From Nostocales cyanobacterium HT-58-2 (GTDB lineage Bacteria; Cyanobacteriota; Cyanobacteriia; Cyanobacteriales; Nostocaceae): a stretch of DNA of 64,000 nucleotides. The position numbers were made by a program, and so were the translations under genes. Location: NCBI GenBank assembly GCA_002163975.1, contig CP019636.1, forward strand, positions 4,777,501 through 4,841,500. Reading direction: 5' to 3'. This document shows positions 8,750 to 18,278 of this stretch, piece by piece; within the stretch, counting starts at the first letter, position 1, and each line of letters begins with the position of its first letter. Below the pieces are notes generated by a model. That model worked only from the letters and a program-made list of their open reading frames with translations. It ran no database searches and was not told the origin of the DNA.

Positions 8750-9847
8750 CTAGTCAGCTAGAAATGTTTCTAAACTTGGTACGTCTACCCAACTTGATGT
8801 ATTATTCGATTGATGTGATAAATCCATCAATAACTGTGAGTAAACTCCTTCTCGCAAAGATGGAACTATTTCTTCCTTGCTTTCGATTCCTTGTACCCAT
8901 TGATCTATGACTCTAATGAAGGCAGAAATACGACCATCAGAGTGATTTTTCGGAAATAATAATCGATTTGGAATTTCTATTTCTGCAAGTGGTTTACCTG
9001 GTTGAGAAGCCCAAACATGAAAACCATGTATATAATCTTTTTGATTTTCACTTCCTAAAACTAAAGTCCCGCGATCGCCATAAACTTCTATCCAATGAGT
9101 CCGCGATGCATGAACTACAGCACTGATGGAAACTTGGCAAGGTGTCCCGTCCGCCAACTCTAACATCAACATACAAGTGTCATCTGTTTCCACAGGCTTT
9201 AATTCTCCAGTATTGGAGTCTAGTCGTTGGTTAATAGCAGTACTGAAATGGGCACTTAATTTGCGTACAGGACCAAATAGCCAGTGAATGTAATCAAAAG
9301 TGTGAGAACCCAAAGACCCCAATGCGCCGCCTCCTTGGTCTTTACGAGAATACCAGTTCCAAGGACGTGCAGCATCAGCACGAGAAGAACCTAACCAATC
9401 AATTCTGATTAGGCGCTTTGAACCCACATAACCTTCTGATAACAGTTCAAAAAATAATTGCCATCCTGGGACAAAGCGAAATTCAAAATCTACAGCTGCA
9501 GTCACACCTGCTTTTTGCGCTAACTGGTACAGTTCTTTGGCTTCGGCTGCATTCAGGCTTGTGGGTTTTTCTAATAGTACGTGTTTTCTGGCTTGCAGCA
9601 CTGCTTTTGCCATCTTATAATGCAAAAATGGCGGTGTGGAAATGCTGACTGCTTGGACTTCTTCCAGCCTCAAGATATCTGCAATAGTATCACAGGCGTG
9701 GGGAATATTGTTCGATGCTGCGATGGCTTGGGCTTTATCTAAATCTCGGTGATATACAGCAACTACTTCTGTCTGAGGATGAGCTTGAAATCCGGGAATG
9801 TGAACTTTCTGACCAAATCCCGTACCAACAACGGCAACGCCAATCAC
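8750..9847 (-). CDS. Gfo/Idh/MocA-family NAD(P)-dependent oxidoreductase
   Basis: A 365-residue enzyme of the glucose-fructose oxidoreductase / inositol dehydrogenase family. The N-terminal Rossmann fold begins VVGTGFGQKVHIPGF (residues 5-19), followed by the family signature EKPTSLNAAEA near 94-104 that contains the catalytic Lys. The C-terminal alpha/beta substrate domain is complete (GGGALGSLGSHTFDY around 172). Substrates of the family are sugars or inositols; this one cannot be specified. It is monocistronic, with a terminator-like hairpin downstream. Confidence 0.88.
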   Translation of the reverse strand: MIGVAVVGTGFGQKVHIPGFQAHPQTEVVAVYHRDLDKAQAIAASNNIPHACDTIADILRLEEVQAVSISTPPFLHYKMAKAVLQARKHVLLEKPTSLNAAEAKELYQLAQKAGVTAAVDFEFRFVPGWQLFFELLSEGYVGSKRLIRIDWLGSSRADAARPWNWYSRKDQGGGALGSLGSHTFDYIHWLFGPVRKLSAHFSTAINQRLDSNTGELKPVETDDTCMLMLELADGTPCQVSISAVVHASRTHWIEVYGDRGTLVLGSENQKDYIHGFHVWASQPGKPLAEIEIPNRLLFPKNHSDGRISAFIRVIDQWVQGIESKEEIVPSLREGVYSQLLMDLSHQSNNTSSWVDVPSLETFLAD

Positions 9848-9983
9848 AGCTAAGTTAATTTTCCATAATAAGATAGCTTTGCAATTATACCATTGTTCAA
9901 TTGCATAAATTCTCTGTTATCAATCATGAGTTTTCAAAACTTTATATTTGATAGCTGAAAACTCGGAGAATTGATAATTTTTA

Positions 9984-10451
9984 TCATCTTAAAAATCGAA
10001 TTGTGAAAGGATAACGATAATATTGACCCTTGTAAGCCCTGATGGCTGCAAAATTCACGAAAATTAATTGTGATAGCATTAATGCTGAAATAAATAGACT
10101 CAAAACAGCTATTAAACTATTAAAAATTGTTGCCATATGCTTTGCCGATAAATATGTAGTCACTGCAACACCACAAGTGGCAAAAACCATAAGTAATGAT
10201 ACAAATATGACGATGAGAGCGTAAACAGTTAATGATAGTTGAAAATTCAATGATTCTTTTCCTTGAAAGTCAATCCAAGGGTCATATTTTTTTCTGGAAT
10301 GCCAAATTATGAGTGGTCCTAAGATATTTAAGAACGGCAAATACAACGGGATACCGAGAAATAATAAGCTAACTAGTGGTAGCCACAACAAAGCTGAGAG
10401 ATGACACAACATCGCCCACATACGGATTTGTTGCTTAGGATTTTCTCTCAT
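9984..10451 (-). CDS. DUF4870-type membrane protein
   Basis: A 155-residue small integral membrane protein with about four hydrophobic segments and the DUF4870 hallmark: an N-terminal cytosolic turn (QIRMWAMLCHLSAL), a Pro-rich first helix pair, then DFQGKESLNFQLS before helix three. The family is common in bacteria and of unknown role. It lies 136 bp upstream of the Gfo/Idh gene on the same strand and 167 bp from rsmA, which is divergent. Confidence 0.75.
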   Translation of the reverse strand: MRENPKQQIRMWAMLCHLSALLWLPLVSLLFLGIPLYLPFLNILGPLIIWHSRKKYDPWIDFQGKESLNFQLSLTVYALIVIFVSLLMVFATCGVAVTTYLSAKHMATIFNSLIAVLSLFISALMLSQLIFVNFAAIRAYKGQYYRYPFTIRFLR

Positions 10452-10618
10452 GGCTTTTTATCTAGCAGGGTGTTTGTTCAATAATTCTCCACCGTACTAT
10501 AGCCAAAATAACTAAACAAAATCTTAAAATATAAAAATTTCTGGTTATTAATTTAGCGAGAGAATTTTCTCTTCCAAAGTATACCTTCACTAGGTTATTG
10601 AGTGAAAAGGCAAAAAGT

Positions 10619-11467
10619 ATGACAGAAAGAGAGTTTCAAAAGGCACAACCACGTAAACAGTTTGCACAGCATTGGCTCAAAAGTGAAAAAGCTCTGAATG
10701 AAATTGTTCGTGCTGCTGAATTACAACCAACTGACGACGTTTTGGAAATTGGTCCTGGTACTGGTATTCTCACTCGTCGCCTATTACCCTTGGTACAATC
10801 TTTAGTGGCGGTGGAAATAGACCGGGACTTGTGCGATCGCCTGACAAAAGAATTGGGACGCCGAGAAAATTTTTTACTGGTGCAAGGAGATTTTTTAGAA
10901 TTAGACTTACCTTCTGTATTAGCACCATTTCCAGCTTTTCAAAAGCAAAATAAAGTTGTTGCTAATATTCCATATAATATTACAGGACCAATTATAGAAA
11001 AACTTCTGGGTACAATTGCTAACCCAAACCCCGAACCTTATGACTCGATAGTGCTATTGGTCCAAAAAGAAGTCGCCCAAAGGCTAGGAGCAAAAGCAGG
11101 CTCAAAAGCATTTGGGGCGTTGTCAGTAAGAGTGCAGTATTTGGCAGAGTGCGAGTTCATATGTACCGTCCCAGCAGGAGCATTCTACCCGCCACCGAAG
11201 GTAGACTCAGCAGTCGTGCGCCTAGTTCCACGTCAATTTGAAACACCAGCTAAAGATCCTCGACGATTAGAAACATTGGTGAAGTTAGGCTTCGGCGCAA
11301 AACGGAAGATGTTACGAAATAATTTGCAATCGGTCATAGAACGCGATCACCTGTCAGAATTACTGGAAAAATTAGAGATAAACCCTCAAGCTCGCGCTGA
11401 AGAACTCAGCGTTAGTCAATGGGTCACTCTAGCAAATGAGTTACAAGTACTGAATAATGAGTTGTAA
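10619..11467 (+). CDS. rsmA: 16S rRNA (adenine1518/1519-N6)-dimethyltransferase RsmA (KsgA)
   Basis: RsmA dimethylates two adjacent adenines in the 3' hairpin of 16S rRNA using SAM. The SAM-binding motif EIGPGTGILTRRLL and the catalytic NIPYNITGP motif (NxPY) are both present, and the C-terminal FGAKRKMLRNNL region is typical. The reading frame opens with a TTG at 10598, but the ATG at 10619 has AAAAGG eight bases upstream and gives the usual short lead into RKQFAQHWL. It is followed by ispE after 57 bp, the linkage seen in many bacteria and cyanobacteria. Confidence 0.96.
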   Translation: MTEREFQKAQPRKQFAQHWLKSEKALNEIVRAAELQPTDDVLEIGPGTGILTRRLLPLVQSLVAVEIDRDLCDRLTKELGRRENFLLVQGDFLELDLPSVLAPFPAFQKQNKVVANIPYNITGPIIEKLLGTIANPNPEPYDSIVLLVQKEVAQRLGAKAGSKAFGALSVRVQYLAECEFICTVPAGAFYPPPKVDSAVVRLVPRQFETPAKDPRRLETLVKLGFGAKRKMLRNNLQSVIERDHLSELLEKLEINPQARAEELSVSQWVTLANELQVLNNEL

Positions 11468-11524
11468 GAATGTTTTCCGACTTTCTCTGCATTCAGCACT
11501 CCCTACTCAAGCCAGCAGTTAAAA

Positions 11525-12475
11525 ATGCGTTCCTATACTCTCATCGCCCCTGCCAAAATCAACTTACATCTCGAAATTATTGGCGATCGCCCTGATGGGT
11601 ATCATGAGTTAGTGATGATACTCCAAAGCATCGACCTAGCAGACGAAATTTATTTACAAGCAAGTGATACAGACACGATTCACGTTCGCTGTAATCATCC
11701 GGAAGTTCCTGTTGATAAAAGTAATATTGCATACAAAGCAGCAGCACTCATGGCGACAGAATTTCCAACCGCTTATGGCAAGTATGGTGGTGTCAACATT
11801 ACTATCAACAAGCGAATACCTGTAGCAGCGGGGTTAGCTGGGGGTTCGACGAATGCGGCAGCGGTATTGGTAGGGATAGATTTACTATGGAAGCTAGGGC
11901 TCACTCAGTCAGAGTTAGAAGAATTGGGAGCGCAACTAGGTTCAGATGTGCCGTTTTGCATAGCAGGTGGAACGGCTATTGCGACAGGAAGAGGTGAGCA
12001 ACTTTCTCCGCTTCCCAGTTTAGATAACATATATATAGTATTGGCAAAATACCGTAGCCTTGCGATATCTACCCCTTGGGCATACAAAACCTACAGAGAA
12101 CAGTTTGGTGATACCTATCTTAGAGATACTGACAGCTTGAGTGCTCGTGCAGCAGCCATACATTCCGGACCAATAGTGCAAGCTATCCTTCATAAGGATG
12201 CAACAGAGATTGCTCAAAAGCTGCATAATGATTTAGAGCGTGTGGTGTTACCAGCATATCCACAAGTCTTGCAATTGCGAGAAACGTATGCTAGCACTGG
12301 TGTTTTGGGGACAATGATGTCTGGTTCTGGTCCCAGTGTATTTGCAATCTGTGAGTCGCAACAGCAGGCGGAACAGGTGAAGCTTCGCATTAGGGAAACA
12401 ATTCCCGATGAGGATCTAGAATTGTTTGTAACTCGTATGATTTCACATGGGATTCAAGTGGCGTCATCAGTGTAA
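11525..12475 (+). CDS. ispE: 4-diphosphocytidyl-2-C-methyl-D-erythritol kinase IspE
   Basis: IspE phosphorylates CDP-methylerythritol with ATP in the plastid-type MEP pathway for isoprenoids (carotenoids, phytyl chains, quinones). At 316 residues it has the GHMP-kinase order: start APAKINLHLEI, the ATP loop PVAAGLAGGSTNAAA, and the C-terminal GTMMSGSGPSVFA. It is full length and probably co-transcribed with rsmA and the downstream DUF3082 gene. Confidence 0.96.
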   Translation: MRSYTLIAPAKINLHLEIIGDRPDGYHELVMILQSIDLADEIYLQASDTDTIHVRCNHPEVPVDKSNIAYKAAALMATEFPTAYGKYGGVNITINKRIPVAAGLAGGSTNAAAVLVGIDLLWKLGLTQSELEELGAQLGSDVPFCIAGGTAIATGRGEQLSPLPSLDNIYIVLAKYRSLAISTPWAYKTYREQFGDTYLRDTDSLSARAAAIHSGPIVQAILHKDATEIAQKLHNDLERVVLPAYPQVLQLRETYASTGVLGTMMSGSGPSVFAICESQQQAEQVKLRIRETIPDEDLELFVTRMISHGIQVASSV

Positions 12476-12645
12476 GGATTAAGATACAAAGTGCAAACAC
12501 GAGATCAGCCGCGTAGTGAGTGTAAACTCCAGCTGTTATCCTACCCACACCGCGAATGCATTCACAGAAAGCATAACCGTTCGTGTACCGTCTGGTGATA
12601 GGAGAAAAGTGTGGACTGTCCGTAAGCATTGGAGGAGAAGATTTT

Positions 12646-12969
12646 ATGAGTGATGAGAATCTAAAACCACAAGCAGAAACTCAAGTGCAGGTTCAACCAA
12701 CTCCGTTACGTTGTCTAACTGGGGCGATAATTTCGGGCGGGCTTGCCTATGCACTATACTCTCTCATGATTGCGATCGCCACCACTTTTGCCGCCAAACC
12801 GATTCATTCAGATAACCCAATGGTTGTGAATCTTTCTTCTGCGGTGCGTACCTTGGTTGTAGGTATCATTGCTTTGGGAACTGGGATTTTTGGGATAGTG
12901 GCGATCGGGTTGCTGGCGCTGGCGGTGCAGCTGTTGGTGCAGCAGTTAATGAAAAAGGAACAGTCATGA
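12646..12969 (+). CDS. DUF3082 membrane protein
   Basis: A 107-residue protein with two hydrophobic segments (about 20-45 and 65-97) separated by a polar loop, as in the cyanobacterial DUF3082 family found beside ispE. The ATG at 12646 is preceded by a clear ribosome site GGAGGAG (12631-12637). A longer frame from 12583 lacks a good site. The function is unknown; the position suggests membership of the rsmA-ispE transcription unit. Confidence 0.85.
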   Translation: MSDENLKPQAETQVQVQPTPLRCLTGAIISGGLAYALYSLMIAIATTFAAKPIHSDNPMVVNLSSAVRTLVVGIIALGTGIFGIVAIGLLALAVQLLVQQLMKKEQS

Positions 12970-13039
12970 TGAAGATGGGATATTATTCACTGGGAGATTC
13001 AAAATTCAAAATGATTTTTTGAATTTGAGTGAAGCGAGT

Positions 13040-13693
13040 ATGGTGACAGTGCAACTCAAACAGATTCGAGTTCCACCAGGTCAGCGGGTGCTACTGGAAG
13101 ATATTAGTTGGCAAGAGTTTGAGGCAATTCTCAACGAGTTGGGAGAACACCGTAGTAGTCGAGTTGCATACAGCCAAGGCACACTAGAGATTATGGTTCC
13201 ACTCCCAGAACATGAGAGAGCTAAAGTTATCATTGGAGATTTGGTGAAAATCTTACTCGATGAACTGGATCTCAATTGGGAGTCCTTCGGGTCAACAACC
13301 TTTAAGCGAGAGGAAATGACAGCAGGTATTGAACCAGATGATTGCTTTTACATTCAAAACTATAGGTTGATGATTGGCAAAGATAGGATAAATCTAACTA
13401 TTGACCCTCCTCCCGACCTAGCGATTGAAATAGATGTCACCTCAAAAACCAAAATCAGTGCTTATCAAGCGCTGAGAGTCCCTGAAATCTGGCGATACGA
13501 AAACGGTAATTTGGAAATCAATTTGCTGCAAGGTGAGCAATACGTCAAGTCCCAAACGAGTTTAACTTTTCCTCATTTTCCAGTCATTGAAGGGATTACC
13601 CGATTTGTAGAGATGAGTCGAACAACGGGTACAACTCCAGCACTTAGGGAATTCCGAAAGTGGGTAAGAGAACTTATGAGCAGTTTTTTGTAG
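13040..13693 (+). CDS. Uma2-family putative restriction endonuclease
   Basis: A 217-residue protein of the Uma2 (DUF820) family, PD-(D/E)xK nuclease-like proteins hugely expanded in cyanobacteria. Visible core: GTLEIMVPLPEHERAKVII, then AGIEPDDCFYIQN and DLAIEIDVTSKTK, giving the D...ExD/K pattern. The ATG at 13040 is chosen over the upstream TTG at 13019. Substrate and biological role are unproven in the family. It stands alone, followed by an inverted repeat. Confidence 0.85.
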   Translation: MVTVQLKQIRVPPGQRVLLEDISWQEFEAILNELGEHRSSRVAYSQGTLEIMVPLPEHERAKVIIGDLVKILLDELDLNWESFGSTTFKREEMTAGIEPDDCFYIQNYRLMIGKDRINLTIDPPPDLAIEIDVTSKTKISAYQALRVPEIWRYENGNLEINLLQGEQYVKSQTSLTFPHFPVIEGITRFVEMSRTTGTTPALREFRKWVRELMSSFL

Positions 13694-13694
13694 T

Positions 13695-13755
13695 GTGGGC
13701 ATTGCCTATTCATATTTCAAATATTCATCACACAAACTTTTAGAGCAATGCCCAC
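13695..13755. terminator. long inverted repeat after Uma2
   Basis: GTGGGCATTGC at 13695-13705 pairs with GCAATGCCCAC at 13745-13755 (11 bp perfect), enclosing a 39-base AT-rich loop. It may terminate the Uma2 transcript or be a small dispersed repeat. Confidence 0.45.
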
Positions 13756-13836
13756 CCTACGATTTGTAGTCTCATCGCTTGAAAAGTGGGTAAGAGAACT
13801 GATTAACAGACTTCACGTACCTAACACAGATAAAAA

Positions 13837-15366
13837 ATGACTATCGGCGTTTGGATATTAGGCGACCAACTTTGGGTAGAACAAGCAGCACTCCAAAGCT
13901 GTTGTGCGATGGAGAAAATACCTGTCATCTTCATCGAGTCGCTGCGCCATGTCCAAGTACGCCCATACCACTGCCAAAAGCTGGTGTTGGTTTGGTCTGC
14001 AATGCGACATTTTGCTGAGGAATTGCGACAGCTTGGTTATCCAGTCACATACAAATTAGCAGAGGATTTTGAAACACCACTCCAAGAATGGGTTCAGGAG
14101 AACCAAATTACTGAGTTACGTGTGATGACTCCAAATGATAGACCATTCACCCAAATGATTCAAAAAATTGCAGAAACGAAAGATTTCTCATCTCTACACT
14201 GCAAAATCACTTTGATTCATAACAACCATTTTTTATGGAGTGTAGAAGAGTTCAAAACCTGGGCAAAAAGCCGCAAACGTTTGCTCATGGAGGATTTTTA
14301 TCGCGAAGGACGACGACGTTTTCAAATTTTGATGGAGGGAGATAAACCAGTAGGGGGACAGTGGAATTTTGATAAAGATAACCGTCAACCACCCAAAGGC
14401 AAGTTGAATACACCCCCTGCAAAGTGGTTTGAACCGGATGAAATCACTCAGGAAGTCATTGCATATGTTAAATCTCTTTCTTTTCCACTCTACGGAGACA
14501 TAGAACCATTTCGTTGGGGAGTCACTCGTTCTCAAGCACTCCAAGTATTGGATTGGTTTATCAAAAATCGTTTACCTGATTTTGGTCCTTACCAGGATGC
14601 AATGGTCACAGGGGAAGAAACAATGTGGCATTCCATGCTATCCCCATACCTAAATATTGGGTTACTCCATCCTCTAGAGGTTATTCAAGCAGCCCAAAAA
14701 GCTTACCATCAAAACCAACTTCCTTTAAATAGTGTAGAGGGTTTCATCCGTCAGGTGCTGGGTTGGCGGGAATATATGCATGGCATTTACCAATATGTGA
14801 GTGCAGACTATCCGGAAAACAATTGGTTTAACCACACTCAACTCCTACCTGAGTTTTTCTGGACAGGTGAGACTCAGATGAATTGTCTGCACCAGATTCT
14901 CACTCAGTTGCAACGTACTGGCTATGCTCATCATATCCAACGGTTGATGCTGTTGAGTAATTTCGCCCTAATAGCAGGTATTTCTCCACAAGCTGTGGAA
15001 AACTGGTTTCATGCCACATTTATTGATGCTTATGACTGGGTTATGCAAACGAATGTTATTGGTATGGGGCTGTTTGCTGATGGGGGAATCTTGGCATCAA
15101 AGCCTTACGCTGCATCTGGTAACTATGTCAACAAGATGAGTGACTATTGCAAAGCATGTACTCAAAATCCCAAAGAACGCATAGGGAAAAATGCTTGTCC
15201 TTTCAATTTCTTCTACTGGGACTTTCTTGACCGTCACCGTAATAAACTCCAGTCTCAAGGACGGATGAGCTTTATCTTAGGACATCTTGACCGCATCTCT
15301 CAAGAAGAATTAGAAACCATCCGTCAACAAGCAAGAGAATGGCATATTCAACAAATGTCTGATTAA
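13837..15366 (+). CDS. cryptochrome/photolyase-family protein, iron-sulfur (6-4)-type
   Basis: This 509-residue protein belongs to the bacterial FeS-BCP/CryPro group (PhrB type), which repairs (6-4) photoproducts in light with FAD and a lumazine antenna. Four cysteines at C350, C438, C441 and C454 match the [4Fe-4S] ligand pattern described for Agrobacterium PhrB. The N-terminal antenna domain starts GVWILGDQL. The FAD domain includes WREYMHGIY and the late MGLFADGG segment. It is monocistronic and complete. Light-driven repair of UV lesions fits a phototroph. Confidence 0.92.
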   Translation: MTIGVWILGDQLWVEQAALQSCCAMEKIPVIFIESLRHVQVRPYHCQKLVLVWSAMRHFAEELRQLGYPVTYKLAEDFETPLQEWVQENQITELRVMTPNDRPFTQMIQKIAETKDFSSLHCKITLIHNNHFLWSVEEFKTWAKSRKRLLMEDFYREGRRRFQILMEGDKPVGGQWNFDKDNRQPPKGKLNTPPAKWFEPDEITQEVIAYVKSLSFPLYGDIEPFRWGVTRSQALQVLDWFIKNRLPDFGPYQDAMVTGEETMWHSMLSPYLNIGLLHPLEVIQAAQKAYHQNQLPLNSVEGFIRQVLGWREYMHGIYQYVSADYPENNWFNHTQLLPEFFWTGETQMNCLHQILTQLQRTGYAHHIQRLMLLSNFALIAGISPQAVENWFHATFIDAYDWVMQTNVIGMGLFADGGILASKPYAASGNYVNKMSDYCKACTQNPKERIGKNACPFNFFYWDFLDRHRNKLQSQGRMSFILGHLDRISQEELETIRQQAREWHIQQMSD

Positions 15367-15441
15367 TTTAAGCTTATCACCCAAGGATGGCATTTTTGTA
15401 CCAGAGATTTTTTACGACTATTGAAGAAAACTTTGCTGATA

Positions 15442-15945
15442 TCAGCCTTGTTCTGGTGCGTGTTTTTTTCTCGCAACTAGTTGTTTCTCCACCTCTTTTA
15501 GGTGCAAATCGTTCGTCTCATAGAAGTATGGCTCTTGATCGAGGTTATAAGTTGCAGGATTATAAACCTGATTGTGAGCAACTTCTGCTATGAGGGGTCG
15601 TAAAATACTTCTAATTTTTTCCTCATATTCAGGATCTACCAGTATGTTATCGGTGTATTCGGGTAAAGCCTTGACTTGCTCTTTGGTTAGCCCCTCAACA
15701 TATACGTGTCGATCCATATAAGAAATGCAAGCTAATGCAATGGGGAGCAGTACCTTTTTGCCGAATAGCCAAAAACCAGTATCAACGACCAGATACCGGA
15801 TACGACTACTATCCTCATCAACTAAGACACTCGCAACTGTGCCAACTTTTTCATCTTCTAGGGCAACGACCTCATAAGTTGTGATGTCATAAAATGCTGA
15901 GTGTTTATACTCAGGATAGTAATGATCAAGTTTAACCAGCGCCAT
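15442..15945 (-). CDS. PRC-barrel domain protein
   Basis: A 167-residue soluble protein. Residues about 20-95 show the PRC-barrel pattern: YEVVALEDEKVGTVASVLV, then RYLVVDTGFWLFGKKVLLP, the fold known from the photosynthetic reaction-centre H subunit and RimM. The C-terminal part is charged (KEVEKQLVARKKH). Cyanobacterial homologues are often stress-linked, which is not shown here. It is convergent with the photolyase gene and lies 79 bp downstream of the transketolase start, on the same strand. Confidence 0.8.
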   Translation of the reverse strand: MALVKLDHYYPEYKHSAFYDITTYEVVALEDEKVGTVASVLVDEDSSRIRYLVVDTGFWLFGKKVLLPIALACISYMDRHVYVEGLTKEQVKALPEYTDNILVDPEYEEKIRSILRPLIAEVAHNQVYNPATYNLDQEPYFYETNDLHLKEVEKQLVARKKHAPEQG

Positions 15946-16024
15946 TTTCGGGGTTCTCCATTTGTTTTTAGGCGTGGGAGTGTCAACAATATCTGTGTTG
16001 AACCCAATTAAGAACTGCCTAGAT

Positions 16025-17920
16025 CTACCTGGTGGATGTTCCTATTGGCTGCTTGAGGAGTGCTTTAGCCGCTTGCGCGATCGCATCAGCGTCGATTTTT
16101 GCTGCATGTAGCAATTCCTCTGGCTCACCAGAACCAGGCATATCCTGCACAGCCAAGTTGATAACCTCTAGTTTGGGTCCATTGTATTTAGGTGCTTCAC
16201 CCGTACCATTAAACGCTTGAGTAACGGCAGATCCTAATCCACCTTCTATCCAATGGTCTTCTACCACGATCAGTTTGCCATCTGTATCCCGTGCTGCTTG
16301 GTACAAGGTTTCGGTGTCAATTGGTTTGACTGAATAAAGGTCTATCACACGCACTATAATGTTTTCGTTCTTGAGTCGCTCATAGGCTTTGAGAGCTTCG
16401 TGTAAGGTGACTCCTGCCCCAATGACTGTGACTTGATCTCGATCAGAACTCCGCAGCACTTTACTACCACCAATGGGAAATTCCTCATCGGGATTGTAAA
16501 TCACCGGAGTTGCCATGCGAGTAGTTCGCAGAAAAACAATTCCTTCTCGATCCACCATTTCGGCGACAAGTTTTGCAGTTTGGTTACTATCGCAAGGATA
16601 AAGAACTGTACTACTCCATATGGCTCTCAAAGATGCAATATCTTCTAATCCCATCTGGGAAGGTCCGTCTTCCCCAATTGAAATTCCTGCATGAGAACCC
16701 ACAAGCTTAATATTGGCGTGGGATACAGCAGCCATGCGAACAAAATCATAAGCACGGGTTAAGAAAGCAGCGAATGTAGAAGCAAAAGGTTTGTATTGTC
16801 GAACTTGGAAGCCAACAGCAGCAGCAATCATTTGCTGCTCAGCAATGAACATTTCAAAGAAGCGATCGGGATAGGCTTTAGCAAAATCCTCTGTGTAGGT
16901 GGAGTTACTCACTTCTGCGTCCAGCGCAACGACTTCTGGTCGAGCACCACCTACTGCTCTGAGTGCTTCTCCGTAAGCTTTGCGGGTGGCAATAGAACTT
17001 CCTTCTTTGTAAGTTGGCAGTTGGAGTGGTTGAGCAGTCGCAGTCGAAGCTGGTTGTGCTTGGTCTGGTTGATGGACTTGAATAGTGATGTGACGTTCTC
17101 CACCTAACTCCTCGATCGCTTGCTTTGCTTGATCCGGCTTCAAGCTTTTACCGTGCCAACCACCGACATTCTCGATTAAAGAAAATCCTTTCCCCTTAAT
17201 GGTCTGTGCCACGATAACGGTAGGGCGATCAGTGATACTTTCAGCTTCACCAAAAGCGCGATCAATCTCTTTTAAATCATGCCCATCAATGGCGATCGCA
17301 TGGCATCCAAATGCACGGACACGCTCTACATAAGCATGAGTATTCCATCCCAATTCTGTTTGACCTCGTTGACCCAAACGGTTTTCATCGATGATGGCAA
17401 TGAGATTATTGAGGTTGTAGTAGGAGGCACGCTCAAAGGCTTCCCATACCGAGCCTTCTGTTGTTTCACTATCCCCCAACAACACGCAAACTTTATAAGG
17501 AAGTTTGTCTAGATATTTGCCTGCCAGAGCTATTCCAACACCCATTCCCACTCCCTGACCTAACGAGCCCGTTGCCACATCTACCCAAGGCAACACAGGT
17601 ACTGGGTGCCCTTCTAATGGACTGCCAAACTTACGTAACGACATGAGTTCTTCATCAGAAATGACTCCTGCTGCTTTGTACATGGCATAAAGCAGGGGAG
17701 CGGCATGACCCTTAGAAAGGATAAAGTGATCATTGTTTGGGTTCTTTGGGTTTTTAAAGTCGTACTTATAATACTTACTTAAAAAAACCGCCATCAAATC
17801 GGCAGCAGACATTGAAGATGTGGGATGACCGGAGCCAGCAGCAGTTGTAGCGCGAATGCTATCAACCCGAAGTTGTTGTGCTAGTTCATGCCATTGGTTT
17901 AATTGCTCCTGGGTAGCCAT
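16025..17920 (-). CDS. transketolase, animal-type length
   Basis: Transketolase moves two-carbon ketol units with thiamine diphosphate (Calvin and pentose-phosphate pathways). At 631 residues it is shorter than the usual bacterial/plant enzyme (about 660-680). Its ThDP segment, LLGDSETTEGSVWEAFERAS then DENRLGQ, resembles the mammalian form more than the cyanobacterial TktA form. GHAAPLLYA, the EDGPSQMG motif and the C-terminal ligand domain are intact. It may be a second, specialised transketolase; a canonical tktA elsewhere would be expected. Confidence 0.9.
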   Translation of the reverse strand: MATQEQLNQWHELAQQLRVDSIRATTAAGSGHPTSSMSAADLMAVFLSKYYKYDFKNPKNPNNDHFILSKGHAAPLLYAMYKAAGVISDEELMSLRKFGSPLEGHPVPVLPWVDVATGSLGQGVGMGVGIALAGKYLDKLPYKVCVLLGDSETTEGSVWEAFERASYYNLNNLIAIIDENRLGQRGQTELGWNTHAYVERVRAFGCHAIAIDGHDLKEIDRAFGEAESITDRPTVIVAQTIKGKGFSLIENVGGWHGKSLKPDQAKQAIEELGGERHITIQVHQPDQAQPASTATAQPLQLPTYKEGSSIATRKAYGEALRAVGGARPEVVALDAEVSNSTYTEDFAKAYPDRFFEMFIAEQQMIAAAVGFQVRQYKPFASTFAAFLTRAYDFVRMAAVSHANIKLVGSHAGISIGEDGPSQMGLEDIASLRAIWSSTVLYPCDSNQTAKLVAEMVDREGIVFLRTTRMATPVIYNPDEEFPIGGSKVLRSSDRDQVTVIGAGVTLHEALKAYERLKNENIIVRVIDLYSVKPIDTETLYQAARDTDGKLIVVEDHWIEGGLGSAVTQAFNGTGEAPKYNGPKLEVINLAVQDMPGSGEPEELLHAAKIDADAIAQAAKALLKQPIGTSTR

Positions 17921-18278
17921 TGTTCCTTTCCTTGAATTGCGAATAATGACTGTTGGGTCTACCTTAAGATTTCAAACAAGCGATCGCGTCTCTCTGCTGG
18001 AGTAAAGTGAATCTCTTAGTGACCATATATGCAAATTTAATAATATTTTTATTAAGTTATTTACAAATCCCTTTGGGGTAGGAAACGCTTAACAGTAATA
18101 AAAAACTTTAGTTATGGGTTTAAAAGGGAACGGGGAATAGTTACTGGAACTCTTGCAAAAGTCAATGTTTTGAGACTAAACCACAGATAAACACGGATAA
18201 ATATCGGTGCCCATCAGTGTTTATCTGTGGTTGCTTTTAGATTTATTCGTATTTTTGCAAGAAGTCTATTGTTCTTGA
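17921..18278. other. intergenic with nested inverted repeat
   Basis: No gene is seen. A perfect 14-bp inverted repeat (CCACAGATAAACAC at 18181-18194 with its complement at 18217-18230) is nested in an outer 10-bp pair (TCTTGCAAAA at 18151-18160 and TTTTGCAAGA at 18253-18262). This is a dispersed-repeat style structure between two minus-strand genes. Confidence 0.6.
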
